Shown: positions 34,062-42,933 of the stretch, piece by piece
Position numbering within the stretch: position 1 is the first letter of the stretch
Layout of the letters: each line of letters begins with the position of its first letter
Assembly: GCA_902537665.1 (NCBI GenBank)
Contig: CACBCE010000002.1
Coordinates: 62,001-126,000 of the forward strand
Direction: 5' to 3'
Origin: an uncultured Pelagibacteraceae bacterium
Lineage (GTDB): Bacteria; Pseudomonadota; Alphaproteobacteria; Pelagibacterales; Pelagibacteraceae
DNA length: 64,000 bases
Position numbers and translations under genes: made by a program
Notes under the pieces: generated by a model
What the model was told of the DNA's origin: nothing
Seen by the model: the letters and a program-made list of their open reading frames with translations, nothing else
The model's database searches: none

Positions 34062-34841
34062 ATGAGTATTGAAATTAATATAAATTGTGATTTAGGCGAA
34101 AAATCTAAACATCATTCTAACAAGCATGATCCTGACTTACTTGAAATAGTTAATTCAGCAAATATAGCATGTGGTTATCATGCAGGTGATGAGGAAACTA
34201 TGAATCAAGTTGTAGAAATATCAAAAAAAAATGGTGTCAGTATAGGAGCACATCCATCTTTTAATGATCCTGAAAATTTTGGGAGAGAACGAATGAATTT
34301 ATCCTCTTCTGAATTAGAAAAATTAATAACTGATCAATATGAAATTCTTCAAACAATTTCGTCGAACCATGGTGAAAATGTAACTCATATAAAACCACAC
34401 GGAGCTTTAAATAATATGGCATGCGAGGATATTGATTTAGCAACGACTTTAGCAAAAGTAATTAAAAGAATAAATCCAGAGTTAATTTATTTAGTGCCGA
34501 CTGGATCTAAAATGGAACAAGCTGCTAAAAAATTAGATATGAAAATTGCTTGTGAAATATTTGCTGACAGAAATTATGAAGATGATGGAAATCTTGTATC
34601 AAGAAAAAAACCTCATGCTTTAATCACTGACCCAGAACAAGCAAAAAAACACGTATTAAAGATGGTACAAACTCAGTCACTTAATTGTCACAGTGGGAAA
34701 CAAATACCTTGTGAAATCGACTCTGTGTGTATACATGGCGATAATATTAGTTCTTTGGAAACAGCTAAATCTATAAAAAAAAATTTACTGGATAATGGAC
34801 TAAAACTAGAAACATTAGATAAAATGAAAAAATTTATATGA
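34062..34841 (+). CDS. pxpA: 5-oxoprolinase subunit A (LamB/YcsF family)
   Basis: Catalytic LamB/YcsF subunit of PxpABC, 259 residues. The start INCDLGEKSKHHSNKHDP, then NIACGYHAGDEETMNQ near 33-48, IGAHPSFNDPENFGR near 57-71 and HIKPHGALNNMA near 108 are the invariant metal/active-site blocks. VCIHGDNISS near the C-terminus is also conserved. It diverges from pxpBC, separated by only 21 bp. The next gene starts inside its stop (ATGA-type overlap). Confidence 0.94.
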   Translation: MSIEININCDLGEKSKHHSNKHDPDLLEIVNSANIACGYHAGDEETMNQVVEISKKNGVSIGAHPSFNDPENFGRERMNLSSSELEKLITDQYEILQTISSNHGENVTHIKPHGALNNMACEDIDLATTLAKVIKRINPELIYLVPTGSKMEQAAKKLDMKIACEIFADRNYEDDGNLVSRKKPHALITDPEQAKKHVLKMVQTQSLNCHSGKQIPCEIDSVCIHGDNISSLETAKSIKKNLLDNGLKLETLDKMKKFI

Positions 34842-35326
34842 TTAAAAATTTACTTATTTCACTATTTATATCTACCTTGTTAGTATCAAACTCATATGCT
34901 GCAGGATCCAGCGATAGTGGTTCCTCTAAAAGTAAAACAAAATATGATATGGCTGTTACACATATTAAAGCAGCGAAAAACTTTGAAAAAAAAGATAAGC
35001 CAGATAAAGCAAAAAAAAGTTATTTGAAAGCGCAAAAATTACTGGTTCAATCTAACAAAAATTATCCAAATAAAGCTGATACATTAAATTATCTTGGTTT
35101 TACAACTCGAAAGCTTGGTGATTTTGAGAATGGGGAAAAATTTTATCTACAAGGATTAAAAATTGATCCAAAGCATACTGGTATAAATGAATACCTTGGT
35201 GAACTATACGTAGCCACAAATAGACATAATCTTGCAGTTGAGAGACTTGAAGTTTTAAAAGATTGTAATTGTAAAGAATATGACCAGTTAAAAGCAGTGA
35301 TAGCTGGTGAAAAATCGAAATATTAA
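34838..35326 (+). CDS. Secreted TPR-repeat protein
   Basis: Protein of 162 residues with a signal peptide (1-21, ending SYA) and two to three tetratricopeptide repeats from about residue 35 to 150: AVTHIKAAKNFEKKDKPDKA, ADTLNYLGFTTRKLGDFENG and GINEYLGELYVATNRHNLAV. TPR domains bind proteins; a periplasmic scaffold role is likely but its partner is unknown. It overlaps the pxpA stop by 4 bp. Both cysteines sit together in KDCNCKEYD. Confidence 0.8.
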   Translation: MIKNLLISLFISTLLVSNSYAAGSSDSGSSKSKTKYDMAVTHIKAAKNFEKKDKPDKAKKSYLKAQKLLVQSNKNYPNKADTLNYLGFTTRKLGDFENGEKFYLQGLKIDPKHTGINEYLGELYVATNRHNLAVERLEVLKDCNCKEYDQLKAVIAGEKSKY

Positions 35327-35386
35327 TTACTATTAATAGACAACGGTAATCTAACAATTATAATTGTTTTTTAAAATAATATTACC

Positions 35387-35998
35387 TTGTTAGAAGAATC
35401 ACTCATACTCTTACAGATCATATTTATTGATATTATCTTGGCTGCAGATAATGCAATCATAATTGGTTTAATTGCTGCAAATTTTGTACCTAAAAATAGA
35501 AAATTAATCATTTTTTGGGGTGTAGTCGGTGCACTTGTCTTTAAAGTTTTATTTGCTGTTTTTGCTACTTACCTTTTTCAATTTTATTGGGTTAAAATAA
35601 TTGGTGGTCTTCTTTTAATCTGGATTGTTAATGATTTAAGAAAAGATTTATTTGAAATAAAAAAAATTAAGTCACCCACTAAAAAATCAAAAGAGCCCTC
35701 ATTTATTAAAAGCATTTATAAAGTCCTTTTTGCGGACATAACTATTAGTTTTGATAACGTTATTGGTGTTGTAGGTGCTGCAAAAGGAAATTTTGGTTAT
35801 ATGATGTTTGGGCTGATCTTGTCAGTTGTTTTAACTGGTGCATTAGCTACCTATCTAGCCAATTATATACAAAGACATCTTTGGATTGCCTATATTGGTT
35901 TAGGTTTTATTTTGCTTGTTGCTTTACAGTTGATTATTGGTGGATTAAATGATTATGGTGTTTTATCAATTAATGAAACCTTTAAAAAATACTTTTAA
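35387..35998 (+). CDS. TerC/YjbE-family membrane protein, TTG start
   Basis: Integral membrane protein of 203 residues with about seven helices. The acidic intramembrane motifs of the TerC family are present twice: DIILAADNAIIIGL (residues 15-28) and DITISFDNVIGVVGAA (residues 116-131). Recent work connects TerC members to metal (Mn/Ca) efflux, often alongside secretion. The frame has an in-frame stop at 35372 and no ATG before the conserved region, so TTG at 35387 is the likely start. Confidence 0.85.
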   Translation: MLEESLILLQIIFIDIILAADNAIIIGLIAANFVPKNRKLIIFWGVVGALVFKVLFAVFATYLFQFYWVKIIGGLLLIWIVNDLRKDLFEIKKIKSPTKKSKEPSFIKSIYKVLFADITISFDNVIGVVGAAKGNFGYMMFGLILSVVLTGALATYLANYIQRHLWIAYIGLGFILLVALQLIIGGLNDYGVLSINETFKKYF

Positions 35999-36006
35999 TC
36001 AAAAAA

Positions 36007-36864
36007 TTGCCACTTAAACACTTACTCATTTTAATTTTTATAATGATAGCTCATGGAAGTGCATTTCCCGTAGCTAAGTTAGCTCTTAATAATTCTGTTC
36101 CACCCATTTTAATGGCCTCATTAAGAATGGGATTAGTCTTTTTATTACTAATACCTTTTTGGAAATTTAAATTACCTAATAAAAAATTTTTTAAACCCCT
36201 GGTACTATTTTCAATATCTATGGGTGTTTTAGTTTATGTATTTATGAATCTATCATTATTTCATTCCTCAATAATTGCACCTATAATTTTAGGATCTCAA
36301 CTAGCGATACCATTTGGGATACTTGCAAGTGCGTTTTTATTAAATGAAAATATCAGTAAAAATAAATGGATTTTTATTTTTACATCCTTTCTTGGAATAG
36401 TCATTATTTTTTTTGACCCTAAATTAACAGAAAACTATTTAGGTTTATTTTTTGCTAGTCTTATGGCTTTATTTTTTGGACTAGCACAAGTTTATTCACG
36501 ACAATTAAAGGAGTTACCAATAAGTATGATAAATGCCAGCACCGGTATTTTTGGTTTTATAACACTCATAATTATTTCAGTTTTAATTGAGGGTAATGTT
36601 CAAGAAAATATTGAGCAAATAAATTTTGAGTCGTGGATGCTCATATCTTACCAAGCAGTGATAGTATCTTTATGTGCCCACCTCCTGATGTTCTATCTCT
36701 ATAAATTTTATACTGTTGGTAAGATTTTTCCTTTTTATTCTCTCTTTCCAATATTTGGAATAATTCTCACATATCTAGTTTTTGGTGAAGTGCCCACTAT
36801 TTTGTTCATATTGGGTGGTATAATTGTAATTACATCAGTGTTTTTTTTACACAAAATTAAATAA
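36007..36864 (+). CDS. DMT-superfamily (EamA) transporter, TTG start
   Basis: Inner-membrane protein of 285 residues with two EamA repeats (HGSAFPVAKLALNNSVPPI in the first helix pair, FPIFGIILTYLVFGEVPT in the last). The frame appears to begin at TTG 36007, 8 nt after the TerC stop; no upstream ATG fits. This is the fourth DMT paralogue in the window. Substrate unknown; the HGSAFP start resembles the RhaT/EamA subgroup of amino-acid or metabolite exporters. Confidence 0.85.
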   Translation: MPLKHLLILIFIMIAHGSAFPVAKLALNNSVPPILMASLRMGLVFLLLIPFWKFKLPNKKFFKPLVLFSISMGVLVYVFMNLSLFHSSIIAPIILGSQLAIPFGILASAFLLNENISKNKWIFIFTSFLGIVIIFFDPKLTENYLGLFFASLMALFFGLAQVYSRQLKELPISMINASTGIFGFITLIIISVLIEGNVQENIEQINFESWMLISYQAVIVSLCAHLLMFYLYKFYTVGKIFPFYSLFPIFGIILTYLVFGEVPTILFILGGIIVITSVFFLHKIK

Positions 36865-36872
36865 TTTGCTTA

Positions 36873-36900
36873 TTGCAACTTTTAATAAATCAGATTTAAT
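36873..36900 (+). promoter_or_regulatory. Putative promoter of the second binding-protein gene
   Basis: TTGCAA at 36873-36878 and TTTAAT at 36895-36900 are 16 nt apart. A strong ribosome-binding site (AGAGGA at 36929-36934) follows just before the ATG at 36940, in keeping with a highly expressed binding protein. Confidence 0.4.
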
Positions 36901-36939
36901 TTAGTTTTTAAAAATTGTTAACAATAAAAGAGGATAATA

Positions 36940-38121
36940 ATGAAAAAACTATTTGTAGCTGCATTTATATTTGTTTCTACTTTTACAACAAATGTTTTTG
37001 CAGAGGTAAAAATGGGAATTATATTAGGATTTACTGGTCCAATTGAATCCCTTACACCAGCAATGGCAGCATCTGCTGAGCTTGCTTTTAAAGAAGCATC
37101 AGATTCTGGATCATTACTTGGTGGTGAAAAAATTTCAGTTGTAAGAGCAGACTCAACTTGTGTTGATTCAGCTGCAGCAACAGCAGCAGCTGAAGGCGTT
37201 ATTGCGCAAGGTGTTGCAGCAATTATGGGAGCTGACTGTTCAGGTGTAACAGGTGCGATTGCATCTAATGTTGCAGTACCAAACGGTGTTGTAATGATTT
37301 CACCTTCAGCAACATCTCCAGGTTTAACAACTCTTGATGACAAAGGATACTTTTTTAGAACAGCTCCTTCAGATGCAAGAGGTGGTCAAATCTTAGCTGA
37401 TGTTACTAAAGACAGAAAAATTAAGAGTGTAGCGATTACTTATACAAACAACGACTATGGAAAAGGTTTAGCAGATGTTTATAAAGCAGCTGTTGAGGCT
37501 CATGGTATTAAAGTTACTACAGTAACTGCACACGAAGATGGTAAAGCAGACTACTCTTCTGAAGTTGCAACGCTTGCTTCAGCAGGTGGAGATGCAGTAG
37601 CAGTCATTGGTTACTTAGACCAAGGTGGTAAAGGTATTATTCAAGCATCTTTAGATTCTGGTGCATTTGATAGATTTATTTTATCAGACGGTATGATTGG
37701 TCAATCATTAGTTGATGCATTTGGAAAAGATTTAAATAAATCTTTTGGTTCATTACCTGGTTCAACTGGAAAAGGAGCTGGAGTATTTGCTAAAGTAGCA
37801 AGTGCTGCTGGTATAGATAGTTCTGGTCCATACACAGGAGAATCTTATGATGCTGCTGCTTTAATAGTTTTAGCTATGCAAGCAGGTAACTCAACTGACA
37901 GAGCTTCAATTGCAAAAAATGTAATGGATGTTGCTAATGGTCCTGGAACAAAGATCTATCCAGGTCAACTTAAAAAAGGTTTAGATTTATTAGCTAAAGG
38001 TAAAAAAGTTGACTACGAAGGTGCAACTGGAGTTACTTTTACTAGCGTCGGTGAAGCTGAAGGTTCTTTCTTAGAACAAGAAGTTAAAGGCGGAAAATTC
38101 AAAACTAAAAAACAAAGATAA
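36940..38121 (+). CDS. livK: ABC importer periplasmic substrate-binding protein (branched-chain type)
   Basis: Periplasmic binding protein of 393 residues with signal peptide 1-21 (ending VFA). The mature part has the LivK-type fold: KMGIILGFTGPIESLTPAMA near 24-43, VVRADSTCVDSAAAT near 68-82, MGADCSGVTGAIAS near 96-109 and ITYTNNDYGKGLADVYK near 167-183. Two cysteines (about 75 and 100) could form the disulfide common in the family. The gene has GC-richer, optimised codons and a strong Shine-Dalgarno, signs of high expression. It is on the opposite strand to its presumed permease operon and ends in a strong terminator. Confidence 0.93.
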   Translation: MKKLFVAAFIFVSTFTTNVFAEVKMGIILGFTGPIESLTPAMAASAELAFKEASDSGSLLGGEKISVVRADSTCVDSAAATAAAEGVIAQGVAAIMGADCSGVTGAIASNVAVPNGVVMISPSATSPGLTTLDDKGYFFRTAPSDARGGQILADVTKDRKIKSVAITYTNNDYGKGLADVYKAAVEAHGIKVTTVTAHEDGKADYSSEVATLASAGGDAVAVIGYLDQGGKGIIQASLDSGAFDRFILSDGMIGQSLVDAFGKDLNKSFGSLPGSTGKGAGVFAKVASAAGIDSSGPYTGESYDAAALIVLAMQAGNSTDRASIAKNVMDVANGPGTKIYPGQLKKGLDLLAKGKKVDYEGATGVTFTSVGEAEGSFLEQEVKGGKFKTKKQR

Positions 38122-38143
38122 TTTTTTATCTTAAAATAATTAA

Positions 38144-38178
38144 ACCCCTGACATCTTTGATGTTGGGGGTTTTTTTTT
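38144..38178. terminator. Bidirectional rho-independent terminator
   Basis: A 12-bp stem (ACCCCTGACATC at 38144-38155, TTT loop, GATGTTGGGGGT at 38159-38170; two G-U pairs) is followed by a run of eight or nine Ts. On the plus strand it ends the livK transcript; on the minus strand it lies just past the livM operon and its mini-ORF. Confidence 0.85.
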
Positions 38179-38248
38179 AAAAAAATAAATATTTATCGGC
38201 CATGTACAATGCCCAAGCAATTGCAGCACCTGTAATAATATATTTCAT
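38177..38248 (-). CDS. Mini-ORF: 23-residue predicted membrane peptide at end of liv operon 2
   Basis: ATG at 38248, 4 nt after the livM stop, opens a 23-codon frame (MKYIITGAAIAWALYMADKY then LFF) ending TAA at 38177-38179, right before the terminator stem. It is one hydrophobic helix with a Lys near each end. It occupies the same operon position as the 27-residue mini-ORF after the first livM (9616-9699), though the two peptides are not obviously homologous. Translation is unproven. Confidence 0.42.
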   Translation of the reverse strand: MKYIITGAAIAWALYMADKYLFF

Positions 38249-38252
38249 ATTT

Positions 38253-39623
38253 TTATTTTATTTCTATTTTTTCAGGAAGTATACCCTTTGGTCTATACCT
38301 CATAATTAATAATAAACCTATTCCCATCATTAAAAATCTGAAATAAGGAACACTTTCAATTAAATGAACTTTTAAAAAATGTGTGTCTTCTAAACCTGCT
38401 GTTGTTAGATTGACCAAATACAATCCAATTGGTGCTGCTTCAATCCATAAGAACCAAACTACAAAACCTCCAAGAATTGCTCCAAAATTGTTTCCACTTC
38501 CTCCAACAATAACCATTACCCAAATCAAAAAAGTATATCTCAAAGGTCTATAACTCCCTGGTGTAAATAGTCCATCTTGAGTTACAAGCATAGCTCCTGC
38601 AATTCCAACTATTGCTGACCCTAAAACAAAAATTAACAAATGCTGTTTAACTACATTTTTTCCCATAGCATTAGCAGCTTCCTCATTATCTCTAATAGCT
38701 CTCATCATTCTTCCCCAAGGAGAGTAAAGAGCTTTTTGAGTTAAGATTAAAAGAATAATTACAACAACTAAAAATAAACCTGAATAACAAAGTTTTACAA
38801 ATACTGATGATCCTTCTATTACAAATTGATTAAGTGCCGCTTGTCTTTCTGACAGATCAGAAATCAAAGCTAATTTTCCTGAATTAAATTTTTCAACTAG
38901 ATTTATAAACCATTCTGTTTCTTGTAAGTTGACTTCATATGGAGCAGGACGCTTTAATCCAATTACATTTTTAACACCTCTGGTTAGCCAATCTTCGTGT
39001 TTTATAATTGCTATAACTATTTCAGATATTAGTAATGTAGCGATTGCTAAATAATCAGCTCTTAAACCCAATGCTACTTTTCCAATTACAAAAGCTAGTC
39101 CTCCTGCAAAAAAAGCGCCCACAATCCAAGAAAAAATTATTGGAAGCCCTAGCCCACCTAGAAATCCAGTTCTTGCTGGATTTACTTCCTCAATTGCCTC
39201 TATACCAGGTTCAGAAACAAGTCGTATAATAATTATTCCTGAAATGATAATTGCAGCGATTATATAATTTCTAACTTTGGATTTTTGATATTTTTTAAGA
39301 ACAAATCTAACAGTTAAAACAATTCCAATAATTAGAAATAGACTTAATAGAATGTTGGTACCCCCTGCACTCCAAGCCTCTTGAACTGGATTTACAGAAA
39401 TTAAGACCGCAGCTAGACCACCTAATGCGGTAAAGCCCATTATTCCAAAGTTAATCAAACCAGCATAACCCCATTGAATATTAGCACCCATCGTCATGAC
39501 AGCTGATATCAAGCATAAATTAAAGATAGATAAAGCAATATTCCAAGATTGAAATATACCTACAAGGATAATTAATCCCATCATTATACTATAAGCTGCA
39601 ATTACATTTAAATTTTTTCTCAC
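38253..39623 (-). CDS. livM: Branched-chain-type ABC importer, permease (LivM family)
   Basis: Inner-membrane permease of 456 residues, longer than usual (about 320-420) because of an inserted segment around residues 225-270 (charged, LQETEWFINLVEKFNSG) and an extended N-terminal half. LivM motifs are NIQWGYAGLINFGIMGFTAL near 49-68, GLRADYLAIATLLISEI near 183, the cytoplasmic loop MMRAIRDNEEAANAMGKNV near 313 and GGSGNNFGAILGGFVVWF near 374. It overlaps livH by 4 bp and is the last large gene of the operon proC-livG-livF-livH-livM. Confidence 0.9.
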   Translation of the reverse strand: MRKNLNVIAAYSIMMGLIILVGIFQSWNIALSIFNLCLISAVMTMGANIQWGYAGLINFGIMGFTALGGLAAVLISVNPVQEAWSAGGTNILLSLFLIIGIVLTVRFVLKKYQKSKVRNYIIAAIIISGIIIIRLVSEPGIEAIEEVNPARTGFLGGLGLPIIFSWIVGAFFAGGLAFVIGKVALGLRADYLAIATLLISEIVIAIIKHEDWLTRGVKNVIGLKRPAPYEVNLQETEWFINLVEKFNSGKLALISDLSERQAALNQFVIEGSSVFVKLCYSGLFLVVVIILLILTQKALYSPWGRMMRAIRDNEEAANAMGKNVVKQHLLIFVLGSAIVGIAGAMLVTQDGLFTPGSYRPLRYTFLIWVMVIVGGSGNNFGAILGGFVVWFLWIEAAPIGLYLVNLTTAGLEDTHFLKVHLIESVPYFRFLMMGIGLLLIMRYRPKGILPEKIEIK

Positions 39624-40630
39624 AATATCTTTCCTTTAAATATTCCTGATGGACGATATAGCAACACAATTACCAATATTGAAAAAGATACTGCAAATTT
39701 ATAATCAGTTGAGAGTAACTGAATTAAACCATCAGGTTCCATGCTTTCTGGTAACACATACATAAAGAATTTCTTATATGCGTAAGTTAGAAGTATTTCA
39801 GAAAAAGCAATTACGTAACCTCCAAGGAAAGCTCCAAAAGGGTTGCCAATTCCCCCAACTATAGCAGCAGCAAATATTGGGAGCATATTATTGAAATAAG
39901 TAAATGGTTTAAAACTTTTATCTAAACCGTATAAAACTCCACCTATTGTCGCTAAAATTGCAGCAATTATCCAAGTTATCATAACGATCTTTTTTGGATC
40001 TATTCCAGAAAGTAACGCTAAATCCTCATTGTCAGAATAAGCTCTCATACTTTTTCCGGTTTTAGTTTTGTTTAAAAACCAGAATAAAGTTGAAACCAAA
40101 ATTAAAGTCACAACAATTGTAATTACTTGAGTTGACTTAATAGCAAGTCCCTCATTTAAACCTGTCATTTCTTTAAACTCATTAGCTCTAATCAAAAATT
40201 TCTCACCATCAAAAAATCTTCTATCCGACGGACCAATTATAATTCTTACTACTGCCTGAGTAACAAACATTACCCCAATACTTACCATTGCTAATTGAAC
40301 AGGTGGACTTTTATTTAGTCTGTAATATTTAAATACAAACTTATCAATAATTAGCATGTAAAAGGCCATAAAGAGAATTGCAAATGGTATTGCTAAAAGT
40401 GCTGTGGGTAAAAAACCAAGTGATAAGCCAATCGACTGAAAGTACCAGGTAAAAAGTACAGCAACCATTGTGCCAAACGACATCATATCTCCAGTTGCAA
40501 AATTTGCAAAACGCAATATTCCATAAATTAAAGTTACAAATATAGCGCCAATAGCTAATTGAGATCCGTATGCAAGCGCAGGAACAAAAATGTAATTTAA
40601 TAAAAGAATTAGTGCATTAACAAAATCCAT
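39620..40630 (-). CDS. livH: Branched-chain-type ABC importer, permease (LivH family)
   Basis: Inner-membrane permease of 336 residues. LivH motifs: LAIGAIFVTLIYGILRFANF and ATGDMMSFGTMVAVLF near 25-60, KTGKSMRAYSDNEDLALLSG near 190-209 (cytoplasmic coupling loop), and IVGGIGNPFGAFLGGYVIAF near 262. It is longer than copy 1 through a loop near residues 135-160. It sits 1 nt after livF and overlaps livM by 4 bp. Confidence 0.9.
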   Translation of the reverse strand: MDFVNALILLLNYIFVPALAYGSQLAIGAIFVTLIYGILRFANFATGDMMSFGTMVAVLFTWYFQSIGLSLGFLPTALLAIPFAILFMAFYMLIIDKFVFKYYRLNKSPPVQLAMVSIGVMFVTQAVVRIIIGPSDRRFFDGEKFLIRANEFKEMTGLNEGLAIKSTQVITIVVTLILVSTLFWFLNKTKTGKSMRAYSDNEDLALLSGIDPKKIVMITWIIAAILATIGGVLYGLDKSFKPFTYFNNMLPIFAAAIVGGIGNPFGAFLGGYVIAFSEILLTYAYKKFFMYVLPESMEPDGLIQLLSTDYKFAVSFSILVIVLLYRPSGIFKGKIL

Positions 40631-41338
40631 TTAACCACCTAAAAAAGAGCTTCTTACTCTTGGATCGTTTAATAATTCTTTACCTGTCCCTGAGTAACGA
40701 TTTTCACCAGTGACTAATACATATCCTCTATCAGAAATATTGAGAGCTTGCTTTGCATTCTGTTCAACCATTAAGATTGCAACATTTGTTTTTTTTACTT
40801 TTATAATATGATCAAAAAGTTCATCCATAACGATTGGAGAAACCCCAGCAGTTGGTTCATCTAACATAAGTACAGATGGTTTAATCATCAGAGCCCTTCC
40901 TAACGCAACTTGTTGTCTTTGGCCTCCTGACAATTCTCCCACAAATTGTTTTCTTTTCTCACTCAAAATTGGAAAAAGATTATAAATTTTATCAATTACA
41001 TCTTTGTAATCTTCATTGACTAAGAAAGCTCCCATTTCTAAATTTTCCTCAACTGTCATTCCTGCAAAAACATTTTTTGTTTGAGGTAAAAATGAAATTC
41101 CCTCTTTCACTCTATCTTGTGGAGAAAATTTTGAGATATCCTTACCATCAATAATTACGGAGCCTGATTTCAAATTTAATAAACCTAACATGGCTTTCAT
41201 TGCTGTAGATTTACCAGCTCCGTTAGGACCAAGAATAGATACTATTTCTCCTCTTTCAACACTAACAGTACATGAATTAATTATATCTGGACCCTTGCCA
41301 TATCCACCTGTCATGTTCTTTCCCTCAAAAAATGCCAT
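40631..41338 (-). CDS. livF: ABC importer ATPase (LivF family)
   Basis: Cytoplasmic ATPase of 235 residues. Walker A LGPNGAGKSTAMK near 36, the LivF-type FLPQTKNVFAGMTVEENLEM near 92, signature ELSGGQRQQVALGRALM near 138, Walker B VLMLDEPTAGVSP near 160 and H-loop region LMVEQNAKQAL. It lies 2 nt after livG and pairs with it to energise LivHM. Confidence 0.93.
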   Translation of the reverse strand: MAFFEGKNMTGGYGKGPDIINSCTVSVERGEIVSILGPNGAGKSTAMKAMLGLLNLKSGSVIIDGKDISKFSPQDRVKEGISFLPQTKNVFAGMTVEENLEMGAFLVNEDYKDVIDKIYNLFPILSEKRKQFVGELSGGQRQQVALGRALMIKPSVLMLDEPTAGVSPIVMDELFDHIIKVKKTNVAILMVEQNAKQALNISDRGYVLVTGENRYSGTGKELLNDPRVRSSFLGG

Positions 41339-41340
41339 AC

Positions 41341-42126
41341 TTAATTATCTTTTAGTTTTGAACCTCTACCTAAATAGCTTTCAATTACTCTTTCATCCTT
41401 TTTTGCATTTTCTACTGAACCCTCAAACAAAACTGATCCCTCTGCCATAACGATAACTGGATCACATAATCTTCCTATAAAATCCATATCATGTTCAATC
41501 ATACAAAAGGTATATCCTTTTTCTTTATTCAACTTCTGAATAGCTGTTCCTAGATCCTTTAATAAAGTTCTATTAACTCCAGCACCAACCTCATCTAGTA
41601 ATACTAATTTCGCGTCAACCATCATTGTTCGTCCTAACTCCAGTAGTTTTTTTTGTCCTCCGGATAAATTTCCAGCTAACTCATTCTTCAAATGACTTAA
41701 ATTAAGAAAATCAACTACTTCCATTGCTTTTTCTTTTATTTGACTTTCCTCTTTTGCAACTAATCCAGGCTTTAACAAAGCATTCATTAATTTTTCTCCA
41801 GATTGATTGCCTGGAACCATCATTAAGTTCTCTAAAACAGACAAATTAGTAAATTCATGAGCTATTTGAAAAGTTCTTAACAATCCTTTTGAAAAAAGTT
41901 CATAAGACGGAACGTCAGTAATGTTTTCATTATTAAATAGAACATTACCAGTAGATGATTTTAAATTACCAGCAATTAAATTAAATAAAGTAGTTTTTCC
42001 TGAACCATTAGGACCTATTATTCCTGTTATAGTTCCTTGTTTTACCTTTAAAGAACAATTGGATACAGCAGCTAAACCACCAAAAAATTTTGATAAGTTT
42101 TTTATTTCTAAAATATTATCTTGCAT
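41341..42126 (-). CDS. livG: ABC importer ATPase (LivG family)
   Basis: Cytoplasmic ATPase of 261 residues. Walker A IGPNGSGKTTLFN near 36, LivG-type LLRTFQIAHEFTNLSVLENL near 83, signature NLSGGQKKLLELGRTMM near 157 and H-loop MIEHDMDFIGRL near 210. Walker B reads LVLLDEVGAGVN, with Val-Gly in place of the common Pro-x after the catalytic Glu. It follows proC by 12 nt. Confidence 0.93.
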   Translation of the reverse strand: MQDNILEIKNLSKFFGGLAAVSNCSLKVKQGTITGIIGPNGSGKTTLFNLIAGNLKSSTGNVLFNNENITDVPSYELFSKGLLRTFQIAHEFTNLSVLENLMMVPGNQSGEKLMNALLKPGLVAKEESQIKEKAMEVVDFLNLSHLKNELAGNLSGGQKKLLELGRTMMVDAKLVLLDEVGAGVNRTLLKDLGTAIQKLNKEKGYTFCMIEHDMDFIGRLCDPVIVMAEGSVLFEGSVENAKKDERVIESYLGRGSKLKDN

Positions 42127-42138
42127 TACAGAGTTAGA

Positions 42139-42897
42139 TCACAATCTCTTATAGATCTTCTTAAGTGACTTTTCTAGTAATCTATAATAGCCTGACTTTC
42201 TTAATTCATTAACACCTTGCGAATTTAGTCCACCCGGTGTTTGTTCGTTTACTAAATTATTTAATGGTTTTGATGATTTTAAAAGTGCTAGCTCAGCTAA
42301 AGCTGAATATAACAAAGTTACATATTTTTGTGCATCTAATTTATTTGTTTTTTTTCTAATCAACCACTTCGATAAAACATTTAATAACTCATAAAATGAG
42401 GCCATTGTTCCTGAAATTGCCCAAAAATTCTTTGATAATTTTTCATTTCTAATTTCTATTGTTGTGCCGATCTTATCAAAAAAATTTTTTATCTTTTTGT
42501 TTGGTGGAAATATTGCAACAGGACCTTTGCCAAGTCTAATTGGTGGCATTGGAATAGCTCTTATAATAATCGATTTCGTTTTAATTAATTTTTTTAATTT
42601 TTGATAATTTGTAGTTGACATAAAACTTACTATAATTTGGTTATCTCTAAACCGAAGTTTTGGTAATATTGTCTCTCCAACTTTAGGTAAAATACCTAAA
42701 AATACCCAATTTGCTTTATTTATAACGTCTTGATTATCTTTGGCGATTATAACTTTTTTAAAATACTTTTTTAAGTATTGAGCTTTTTTTTTGTTTCTTG
42801 GTGAAATAATTATTTTTTTGTATTTGATTTTTGATTTACTTACCCCAAATATTACATCAGAAACAATGTTTCCTGTTCCGATAAATCCTAATTTCAT
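42139..42897 (-). CDS. proC: Pyrroline-5-carboxylate reductase family protein
   Basis: NAD(P)H-dependent reductase of 252 residues resembling ProC, the last step of proline synthesis. The nucleotide site is GFIGTGNIVSDV near residues 4-15 and the C-terminal GLNSQGVNELRKSGYYRLL near 225-243 matches the ProC pattern of TPGG..QG...L. The segment IIRAIPMPPIRLGKGPVAIF near 110 replaces the usual VR.MPN.P...G.G. Divergence from canonical ProC leaves room for another pyrroline or imine substrate. It heads the permease operon of the second importer. Confidence 0.82.
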   Translation of the reverse strand: MKLGFIGTGNIVSDVIFGVSKSKIKYKKIIISPRNKKKAQYLKKYFKKVIIAKDNQDVINKANWVFLGILPKVGETILPKLRFRDNQIIVSFMSTTNYQKLKKLIKTKSIIIRAIPMPPIRLGKGPVAIFPPNKKIKNFFDKIGTTIEIRNEKLSKNFWAISGTMASFYELLNVLSKWLIRKKTNKLDAQKYVTLLYSALAELALLKSSKPLNNLVNEQTPGGLNSQGVNELRKSGYYRLLEKSLKKIYKRL

Positions 42898-42933
42898 AAC
42901 TCAAAATACATTATAGAGATGTTAATTTGAACT

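Noticed and set aside
35353..35372. Small hairpin with T-run after the TPR gene as a terminator
   Set aside because: The stem is only AT pairs (AACAAT/ATTGTT) and directly precedes the TerC gene; too weak to call.
36918..37343. 141-codon minus-strand frame opposite the livK start
   Set aside because: Ala/Thr/Ser-rich antisense of an Ala-rich, optimised-codon binding protein; no independent support.
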